DNA of 64,000 nucleotides from Pseudosulfitobacter sp. DSM 107133 (GTDB lineage Bacteria; Pseudomonadota; Alphaproteobacteria; Rhodobacterales; Rhodobacteraceae): NCBI RefSeq assembly GCF_022788695.1, contig NZ_CP085159.1, positions 62,001 to 126,000 of the forward strand, in the 5' to 3' direction. Below, piece by piece: positions 57,977 through 64,000 of the stretch. The notes under the pieces are model-generated. The model did not search any database, was not told where the DNA came from, and was given only the letters and a program-made list of their open reading frames with translations. Made by a program: the position numbers and the translations under genes. The first letter of the stretch is position 1. Each line of letters starts with the position of its first letter.

Positions 57977-59350
57977 TCACCGCTGTATCAGCTGCGGCAT
58001 ATCTGCGGTCCCAAGGGCCATCTCAGGCAGCCAAGTGATAAGCTGAGGAAACGAGATCAGCGCCACGATCAATACAATCTCAATGGCAACAAGAGGTACC
58101 GCTCCGCGATAGATATCGGATAGGTTGATACCCTTCGGTGCCGCCATCTTAGCAAAAAACAGGGCATAGCCGAAAGGAGGCGTCAGGAAGGACGTTTGCA
58201 AGGCCAACGCAATCAGGCCAGCGATCCAGATCTGCGCAAAGTAGGCAGAGCCGACGTGATCTGCGAAGTCGAGCTCTGAAATAATCGGCATCAGTACGGG
58301 TACAAAGACCAGCAGCACCTCGATCCAGTCAAAAACAAACCCAAGTATGATGATCACGCCAAGGAGGATCGCCAACAGTTCCCACCGGGTGAGATCGAAT
58401 GCGGATATCCACTCGAAGATGACGTCCGGTCCACCGACCAGGTGGAAACTGAGCGAGAATACCGATGCGCCCAATACGATGAAGAAGACCATCGACGTCA
58501 TCGTGCTTGTCTGCACCGTGACAGAGTTCAACGATGAGAAAGACAAGCGCTTTCGCGCCAGCGCGACCAATAGCGCGCCAAAAACCCCTACTCCAGCCGC
58601 CTCTGTTAGTGTCGCAAAGCCCAGAATGATGCTGAGCGGAATGGATGCGATGACCGCGACAGACGCGAGTACAAACAAGAGGTCTGACACAAGATTGGTC
58701 TTGGGTGTGTCCAGCGGGATTTCGACCGTTTTTCTCAAGGTGACCGCAAAGTAGACCGCGAAGGCCATGACCATCAGAAGCACAGGTACGATGAGGGCCA
58801 CATACATCAATCCGATGCGCAGATAGAACACGTTCGAGATGAAGAACAGCATCACGGCTGGCGGGAACACGACACCCAATGCTCCAGAAGCTGCGACAGC
58901 GCCTCCTGCGGTTCGCGGTGCGTAGCCCGACGCCATCATCGGGGCATAGGCCACCAACGCCACAGTTATGACGGAAGCACCGATCACCCCGGCGGCGGGC
59001 GCAAGAACGAGGCCGATCAGCAAAGTCGCAATGGCGTAGCGACCGGGAACGCCTGTCAGAAGACGCCCCAGCAAGCGAAACATGGTTTCGGCAATCCCGC
59101 TGGCATTCAAGATCAGGCCAAGAAAAATCAACATTGGAACGCTGGTGAATTGGACTGATTCATTGGTCAGTACACCACGGGCCCGCAGGTAGATCAGCCC
59201 CAGATGCTGAAAATCAGTGATCCCCACCCAAACCGCAGCGACAAACCCCAAGAAGCCTGTCCCCGCGAGCACCAGAGCCACCGGAAAGCCGCTGAAGACC
59301 CCGATGGCCATCACGACAAGCATGGCAACCGTGAAGACCTCATTCACCAT
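57977..59350 (-). CDS. dctM: TRAP transporter large permease (DctM type)
   Basis: The 457-residue protein has 12 or so membrane segments and the DctM signature regions (TSVPMLIFLGLIL, GVIGASVITVALVAYAPMM, GALGVVFPPAVMLFF and SFLTPPFGYALFF). It carries the sodium-driven uptake of organic acids that a periplasmic binding protein delivers. The ATG at 59350 overlaps the small-permease gene by 11 bases. Nothing follows it in the same direction before the CDF promoter. Confidence 0.92.
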   Translation of the reverse strand: MVNEVFTVAMLVVMAIGVFSGFPVALVLAGTGFLGFVAAVWVGITDFQHLGLIYLRARGVLTNESVQFTSVPMLIFLGLILNASGIAETMFRLLGRLLTGVPGRYAIATLLIGLVLAPAAGVIGASVITVALVAYAPMMASGYAPRTAGGAVAASGALGVVFPPAVMLFFISNVFYLRIGLMYVALIVPVLLMVMAFAVYFAVTLRKTVEIPLDTPKTNLVSDLLFVLASVAVIASIPLSIILGFATLTEAAGVGVFGALLVALARKRLSFSSLNSVTVQTSTMTSMVFFIVLGASVFSLSFHLVGGPDVIFEWISAFDLTRWELLAILLGVIIILGFVFDWIEVLLVFVPVLMPIISELDFADHVGSAYFAQIWIAGLIALALQTSFLTPPFGYALFFAKMAAPKGINLSDIYRGAVPLVAIEIVLIVALISFPQLITWLPEMALGTADMPQLIQR

Positions 59351-59861
59351 TGTGCAGGCCGCTTGTTTGTTCCGGTGCACCTTGCGCACGTCTCCCTGTC
59401 AGAAAGGCGATGTTGCGAAGGGCTACAATCATCCCGGCAAGAGCCAGCAAGATCGGGCCGATGACCCCGGCAATGCGTTGTGCCCACAACTGGGTTTCCG
59501 CGAATTTCGTGGTGCGCATCAAACCGTCCCATCCGTAGTAGGTCAGGATGGCGGCGAGCGGCAGAAGGACAAAAAGGCCGCCAATCAGTTCGATCCACGC
59601 AATGCGGCGGGCGGACCAATGTCTGCGAAGAACATCAACGCGCACGTGACCGTCGCGCAGATAGGTATACCCAAAGGTCAAGAAAATCAGGATGAACAGC
59701 AGTGACGTGGACAGGTCGGGCAAATAGCTTGACACGCCAAGTTGTAGCTTGCGATCCAGCATCTGAAGCGCGCCATAAGCAGCAATCGAAACAACTGTCA
59801 GCCACGCAGTCACGACGCCGATGCCGCGAATGCCACGGTCAATCCAATCCAAAAATCTCAA
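59340..59861 (-). CDS. dctQ: TRAP transporter small permease (DctQ type)
   Basis: The 173-residue protein has four hydrophobic segments and the DctQ pattern YGALQMLDRK, TFGYTYLRDGHVRVDVL and RRIAWIELIGGL. It pairs with the large permease. The start is TTG, nine bases after GGAGG. A DctP binding-protein gene normally lies in front, but here the gene 37 bases upstream is lspA. The transporter must use a binding protein coded elsewhere or is a remnant. Confidence 0.9.
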   Translation of the reverse strand: MRFLDWIDRGIRGIGVVTAWLTVVSIAAYGALQMLDRKLQLGVSSYLPDLSTSLLFILIFLTFGYTYLRDGHVRVDVLRRHWSARRIAWIELIGGLFVLLPLAAILTYYGWDGLMRTTKFAETQLWAQRIAGVIGPILLALAGMIVALRNIAFLTGRRAQGAPEQTSGLHNGE

Positions 59862-59898
59862 GCCGAATTCCCTCCCAAAGTTCTTTGCCTGTTAGCTG

Positions 59899-60408
59899 TT
59901 ATCCCCCCGTGACATCTCCCTTGCGATTGTCTTGTTCCCGATTTTCCGGCCTGACTTTCGAGGTGCGAAAGCTGTCCCAGAACAGCAATGCTGCCCCACA
60001 AAAGATCGCCACGTCAGCCAAGTTGAAGGACGGCCAGTGGTATGACCCGTAATGGAAGTCGAGAAAGTCAGGGACGGCCTGATAGCGCAGACGGTCAAGG
60101 ATATTGCCAAGCGCGCCTCCGATGATCAGACCGAGCGCCGCACCTGTCAGCCTGTCCGGAGCCTTCCACAGCCAGATCAGCAGCCATGCCACGACCACGG
60201 CAGCAAGTGCGACCAGACCCCACCAGGGTACGACCCCGCCGAGCATACCGAAGCTGACCCCATCGTTCAAAACCCGCACGAGGTTGAGAAAGGGCAGAAC
60301 CTCGACCCCGTTCTCAAGCGCCGGGGAGTTCAGGGCAAGAGCCTTGGTGCCCTGATCAACACCAAACGCGGCGATGGCGCAAAGCCCACCGAGAACGCGG
60401 CTGTTCAT
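59899..60408 (-). CDS. lspA: LspA, prolipoprotein signal peptidase II, copy 2
   Basis: The 169-residue protein has the LspA blocks VLNDGVSFGML, GGALGNILDRLR and FNLADVAIF with both catalytic aspartates. It is a clear paralog of copy 1 at 47543. Its ATG overlaps the stop of the CDF gene (ATGA), so it belongs to the Cd/Zn module. A signal peptidase II gene in lead and cadmium operons is known from pbrC of Cupriavidus. Confidence 0.92.
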   Translation of the reverse strand: MNSRVLGGLCAIAAFGVDQGTKALALNSPALENGVEVLPFLNLVRVLNDGVSFGMLGGVVPWWGLVALAAVVVAWLLIWLWKAPDRLTGAALGLIIGGALGNILDRLRYQAVPDFLDFHYGSYHWPSFNLADVAIFCGAALLFWDSFRTSKVRPENREQDNRKGDVTGG

Positions 60409-61253
60409 GCCACCGCCTTCAGATCGGCCCGCGCGTCGCGGATGATCGCCCATGACGAGTGCAGGAACAGTCCGGCGATCCCGACGGCTACGATGAGATC
60501 GGGCCATGCGCTGCCTAGCCAAACCACCAGCCCGGCGGCGATAACGACTGCGGCGTTGCCGATGGCGTCGTTGCGCGAGAACAGCCAGACAGCGCGCATG
60601 TTCGCGTCGCCCTTGCGGTACCGCAGCAACGGCAGCACGGAGATGACATTTATCACAAGAGCAATCAGGCCCAGAATCCCCATCAAAGTGGCGTCTGGGG
60701 TTGTCGGCTCGAATGCCCTTATGATGGTCGTGCCAAAGACTCCAAGACCAAGCAGGCCGAGGAAGATGCCCTGGATCAGGGCCGACCGCGCTCGCCAAGC
60801 GAGGCTCCAGCCGATGGCCAACAGGCCGAGGAAGGTGATTGCGCCGTCGCCGATGAAATCCAACGCGTCGGCCTTCACGGCCTGTGACCCGGCAATGAAC
60901 CCGCCGATCATTTCAAGAACGCCATAACCAACATTCAGGATCACAACGATCCAGAGCGCGCGGCGATAGCCAGGGTCCTGATGGGCCGCACCTTGCTGAA
61001 TATCTTCGTCGCTCTCGATGCGGTCAAACCCATACCCTGTTGTCTCGACGGCTTTTTCAATTTCCGGCAAGCGCGCTTCGGGAGCTGTCAAAGTCATTAT
61101 GTGCGTTGCAGTAGACACTTTCACGGCGTCAGGCGCGATACCTGCAGATTGCGCCGCCCGCTCGATCTGGGCGGCATCCTTGGCGCAATCCATACCGGAA
61201 ACGCGGTAACGGAAGGATGGGATATCTGCTATCGCGCTTTCTGCGTTGGCCAT
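60405..61253 (-). CDS. Cation transporter with N-terminal metal-domain-like region and CDF core
   Basis: The 282-residue protein has an N-terminal heavy-metal-associated-like domain (YRVSGMDCAKDAAQIERAA) in which the second Cys of CxxC is Asp, then six membrane segments with DALDFIGDG in TM2 and RNDAIGN in TM5. AGGAGAA precedes the ATG. It lies between the regulator and lspA in the cadmium-type module, where such CDF-like proteins are usual. It should move Zn, Cd or Co outward. Confidence 0.88.
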   Translation of the reverse strand: MANAESAIADIPSFRYRVSGMDCAKDAAQIERAAQSAGIAPDAVKVSTATHIMTLTAPEARLPEIEKAVETTGYGFDRIESDEDIQQGAAHQDPGYRRALWIVVILNVGYGVLEMIGGFIAGSQAVKADALDFIGDGAITFLGLLAIGWSLAWRARSALIQGIFLGLLGLGVFGTTIIRAFEPTTPDATLMGILGLIALVINVISVLPLLRYRKGDANMRAVWLFSRNDAIGNAAVVIAAGLVVWLGSAWPDLIVAVGIAGLFLHSSWAIIRDARADLKAVA

Positions 61254-61288
61254 GATCGCAGTTCTCCTGCTAAAGTGGGAAAAGAAAT

Positions 61289-61318
61289 AATATATCAGTG
61301 AGTAGTGATATGGACCAA
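61289..61318 (-). promoter_or_regulatory. ArsR-type operator inside the CDF-lspA promoter
   Basis: A dyad ATATCA-N8-TGATAT (61292-61311) lies between a leftward -35 TTGGTC (61313-61318) and -10 TATATT (61289-61294), 18 bp apart. Binding of the CmtR-like repressor there would block transcription directly. The dyad also covers both candidate start codons of the repressor gene. Confidence 0.72.
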
Positions 61319-61660
61319 ATTGTCGCCTGCTGCAATAGTGGGACAACCGCTATTGAGAGAAGAGCGAAGCTGTTTCGCGGTTTTGCGGACCCAAGCCGCC
61401 TCGCGATCCTCGACGCCTTGCGCGAAGCGCCGTTGGCCGTTCATGAGATTGTGACGTGCACGAAGTTATTGCAGCCAAACGTCTCCAACCATCTCAGGTG
61501 CCTTCTGGATTGTGGGCTTGTCGCCAGCGACCGCGACGGACGTTTTATCCGCTACCGTATAAGCAGTCCGCGCATTACAGCTCTCTTGAATGATGTGGAC
61601 GTCCTTCTCGATGTGGTCGCAGAAGGTGTTGATGCTTGTGACAATTATCGCGGGACATAA
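61298..61660 (+). CDS. CmtR-like ArsR/SmtB-family repressor
   Basis: The 120-residue protein has the ArsR winged helix with a Cys pair in the recognition region, NVSNHLRCLLDCGLV, and a Cys near the C-terminus (VDACDN). This is the ligand set of mycobacterial CmtR, which senses Cd(II) and Pb(II). A further pair ACC lies near the N-terminus. The start is GTG at 61298 or ATG at 61310. Neither has a good ribosome binding site. It is divergent from the CDF-lspA genes. Confidence 0.87.
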   Translation: MSSDMDQIVACCNSGTTAIERRAKLFRGFADPSRLAILDALREAPLAVHEIVTCTKLLQPNVSNHLRCLLDCGLVASDRDGRFIRYRISSPRITALLNDVDVLLDVVAEGVDACDNYRGT

Positions 61661-61952
61661 GCGACCTTTTTTGCTGCTCTGCCCTAACCCACCCCATGCC
61701 AGGTCAATTGCTTAGTCTGGACAAAACCCCGGCAAAACCCTTGAGGATTTGGCGGTTTTTTTGCCCTTGCCGGTTCAGGGTACGATAAGGTCGGTAGTTC
61801 CAGACAGACCGAACTCTAGCTACGGCGGGACCATTTGCCGCTTTGGTCGGTCAGGGCACCATTGACCGAGGGGCAATAGTCTGCACCCAACGTTCAATCC
61901 AATCTAACAGTTGCAAACCGCCTGCTCCCACTGGTTCTTGCCAGTCACATTG
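61661..61952. other. Gene-free stretch between two convergent genes
   Basis: No frame here looks coding on either strand. A run of seven T follows a weak GC-rich inverted repeat near 61728-61766 and could end the cmtR transcript. Otherwise I see nothing that I can name. Confidence 0.45.
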
Positions 61953-63992
61953 CTAGTGACCGTGCGCCAGTGCCGCCTTTGCCATTTCTTCGCCAACCTC
62001 ATCGCCACCACGCGGTTCATCGTCGTTGTCGCGCGCGCGCAGCAACCGCAAGGCGTTGGCGACAACGAGAAGGGAAACGCCAACATCGGCCGCGATCGCG
62101 CCCCACATCGAGGCCATGCCGAAGGCTGTTGCCACCACGAATGCAGCCTTGGTCGCAAGCGACAGCCCGATGTTCTGCTTAATAATTGCCATGGTCCGGC
62201 GGGAATGCCCGATAAGCCATGGCACTTTGCCAATGTCGTCTGTCATCAGCGCGATATCGGCCGTTTCAATTGCGGCGTCGGATCCCACGGCTCCCATAGC
62301 GATGCCGTAATGCGCGCGCGCCATCGCCGGAGCGTCATTCACACCATCCCCGATCATCGCGACAGTGCCATATTGTGTCACCAGTTCCTCAATGGCGGTG
62401 ACCTTGTCCTCGGGCAGCAGTTCCGCGCGCACCTCGTCGATGCCGACTTGGGCAGCCACAGCCTTTGCCGTGGCCGTGTTGTCGCCGGTGAGCATCACGA
62501 TCTTTTTCACGCCTTGTGCGTGCAAGCGGGCAACGATGCCCTTGGCATCAGGCCGGATCCGGTCGCGCAATTCCAATACGCCGCTGACGCCAGCCGCGTC
62601 CCCAACGGCGACCAGTGTGTTGCCTGCCCCTTCGATGCGGTCGCGCAAATCAGATGGAATTGCGGACCCGAACCCTTTTTCTTCGGCAAATCGGTCTGAC
62701 CCCAGCCAAATGGACTGGTCGCCCATGTCTCCTTCGAGGCCGCGGCCCGGCACGGTGCGTGTGTTGTCGGCTGCGGAAACGGAGAGGCCGTCTTGTTCTG
62801 CACGGCTCAGGATCGCGCGGGCCAGCGGGTGTGACGATCTTGCTTCAAGCGCGGCGGCGCGCTTAAGCAGGTCGCGTTCGGACGTCTCGCCAATCGGATA
62901 GACCGCAGCGACTTCCGGTTCTCCCATCGTGATCGTGCCGGTCTTGTCCATCGCAAGCGCCGTCGTGCGACCCGGCGCTTCAACATAGGCCCCGCCCTTG
63001 ATCAACACGCCATTGCGCGCTGCGGCCGCAAGGGCAGCGACAATAGAAACCGGCGTTGAGATCACCAAGGCACAAGGGCAGGCGATGACCAGCAGAACCA
63101 GCGCGTTGTAGAACCAAAAGCCCCAGTCACCGCCTGCGACAAGCGGTGGAACCAAGGCAATTAGAACGGCCAGCCCCATTACAACCGGTGTGTAGATGCG
63201 CGCGAACTTCGTCACCCATTGTTCAACCTCGGCGCGGCGTGAATGTGCATCGCTTACCATGCGGATGATTTTGGACAAGACCGTGTCGGAGGCAGTTTTT
63301 GTTGCCCGTACAGTTAAAGTGCCCTCGCCATTGATGGTGCCGGCGTAGACATCATCGCCCGCTTCTTTTGGCACCAAGGCGCTTTCACCCGTAATGGGGG
63401 CCTGATCGACGGCCCCTGCCCCGTCGACAACTTCCCCGTCGAGCGGAATACGGTCGCCACCTCGCACGATGAACCGCGCACCGACAGCTACAGCCGCGGC
63501 GGGAACGTCGGCCTCTGAGCCATCGTCATAGAGCACCCGGGCTGTCGGTGGTGCGAGGTCGAGAAGCGCTGACACAGCATTGCGCGCGCGCCCCACGCTC
63601 CAACTCTCAAGATAGAGCGAAAGCGAAAAGAAGAACGCGACCGTCGCGGCCTCGAAAAACTCGCCAAGCCCGATGGCCCCGGCCACGGCGACCACCATCA
63701 ACAGGTTCATGTCCGGAGAAAGCCGACGCGCCGACGACCACGCTTTGGGTGCGACCAGCCACACGCCCAAGAGGATCGCTATTGCGAACAACCCTGCTTC
63801 GGCAATGGGCATCGGCGCTTCACCATGGCCCGAGAACAATCCGATGGCGCCGCCGAACCCAGTCTCAATGACGTGGTAGATGAACCCTGCCGCCCAGAAT
63901 CCGCCACTAAGCAACGTGAACAGTTTTTGTTTTTTCAGATGTGCGGCCTGATCCGCGCTGGCATCTTCGGCATCCCAGGGTTTGGCCGTCAT
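61953..63992 (-). CDS. Zn/Cd/Pb-exporting P1B-2 ATPase (ZntA/CadA type), 5' end at window edge
   Basis: The 679 residues have the P1B-2 marks: CPC in VIACPCALVIS, MDKTGTITMG, the HP motif [16 protein letters not shown], a Lys in LSLATKAAF and the Asp in IAADVGVS. It exports Zn(II), Cd(II) and Pb(II). The ATG at 63992 is eight bases from the window end and the frame is still open, so an N-terminal metal domain may lie outside. From this ATG there is no CxxC domain, only a short linker before the first helix. It shares the Cd/Zn module with cmtR and the CDF. Confidence 0.92.
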   Translation of the reverse strand: MTAKPWDAEDASADQAAHLKKQKLFTLLSGGFWAAGFIYHVIETGFGGAIGLFSGHGEAPMPIAEAGLFAIAILLGVWLVAPKAWSSARRLSPDMNLLMVVAVAGAIGLGEFFEAATVAFFFSLSLYLESWSVGRARNAVSALLDLAPPTARVLYDDGSEADVPAAAVAVGARFIVRGGDRIPLDGEVVDGAGAVDQAPITGESALVPKEAGDDVYAGTINGEGTLTVRATKTASDTVLSKIIRMVSDAHSRRAEVEQWVTKFARIYTPVVMGLAVLIALVPPLVAGGDWGFWFYNALVLLVIACPCALVISTPVSIVAALAAAARNGVLIKGGAYVEAPGRTTALAMDKTGTITMGEPEVAAVYPIGETSERDLLKRAAALEARSSHPLARAILSRAEQDGLSVSAADNTRTVPGRGLEGDMGDQSIWLGSDRFAEEKGFGSAIPSDLRDRIEGAGNTLVAVGDAAGVSGVLELRDRIRPDAKGIVARLHAQGVKKIVMLTGDNTATAKAVAAQVGIDEVRAELLPEDKVTAIEELVTQYGTVAMIGDGVNDAPAMARAHYGIAMGAVGSDAAIETADIALMTDDIGKVPWLIGHSRRTMAIIKQNIGLSLATKAAFVVATAFGMASMWGAIAADVGVSLLVVANALRLLRARDNDDEPRGGDEVGEEMAKAALAHGH

Positions 63993-64000
63993 CCCGGTGG

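Noticed and set aside
1..64000. Search for tRNA, rRNA, CRISPR, replication origin or partition genes
   Set aside because: No sequence with the expected landmarks was seen on either strand, so none is reported.

Overview
The window looks like a metal-resistance and envelope-maintenance island of an alphaproteobacterium of the Rhodobacteraceae/Roseobacter type. This rests on the gene families and their style (ScsB/DsbA/DsbB sets, CcmI-CcmH-CcmG-CcmF, PetA, SCO proteins, PCu(A)C, DctQM), the many GTG/TTG starts and tightly overlapping stop/start codons, and a moderately high G+C content. No rRNA, tRNA, replication or partition gene was seen, so chromosome versus plasmid cannot be decided. Only one insertion sequence (IS256 family) is present.

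Layout. 0-6 kb: MFS permease, a secreted protein of unknown function, then a periplasmic thiol-redox set (DsbB, DsbA, ScsB). 6-14.3 kb: copper core with copA-cueR and divergent copZ, then a leftward run: L,D-transpeptidase, a frameshifted small gene, a cytochrome c-prime with a Met-Gly insert, diheme cytochrome c, multicopper oxidase, monoheme cytochrome c, DsbA-like protein. 14.4-19 kb: two-component system with its own L,D-transpeptidase, then DUF411 protein, membrane proteins and a small lipoprotein. 19-22.5 kb: mercury operon (merT, merP, an 83-aa and a 45-aa small membrane protein, an extended merF, merA) with divergent merR. 22.5-26.8 kb: ccmF-ccmG-ccmH-ccmI, a partial cytochrome c maturation set. 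27-33.4 kb: Met-rich EF-hand protein, rhodanese, CueO-like oxidase, TVP38 protein, a stand-alone Rieske protein and a second copper ATPase. 33.5-39.4 kb: penicillin-acylase relative, a tiny membrane protein, a third L,D-transpeptidase and a transglutaminase/CDF/methyltransferase operon. 39.5-42.7 kb: alkaline phosphatase, cobalamin riboswitch with a CbiM-like permease, a CadR/ZntR-like regulator. 42.8-49.8 kb: ten-gene run (SCO, DsbB, DsbA, PCu(A)C, SCO, M23 peptidase, DUF411, LspA, Lnt, small membrane protein). 49.9-54.8 kb: MntR-like regulator divergent from a diheme cytochrome and a PhnCDE-like ABC transporter. 54.8-64 kb: a fourth L,D-transpeptidase, the IS, a degenerate CDF, TRAP permeases without a binding protein, and a Cd/Zn/Pb module (cmtR, CDF, lspA, P-type ATPase).

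How it fits together. At least nine promoters have the stretched (19-bp spacer) MerR-family architecture with a dyad between -35 and -10: a CueR-like set (TTGACC followed by CCTTCC/GGAAG dyads), a mer promoter, and a divalent-metal set with CTCTAG or CTATAG dyads. They drive metal export, but apparently also a Rieske protein, L,D-transpeptidases, SCO/Dsb genes and lipoprotein-maturation enzymes. My reading (inference) is that the island combines metal removal with spare or dedicated copies of periplasmic machinery that copper, mercury or cadmium would damage. The MntR-associated diheme/PhnCDE-like operon is the least familiar unit and the best candidate for an undescribed system.
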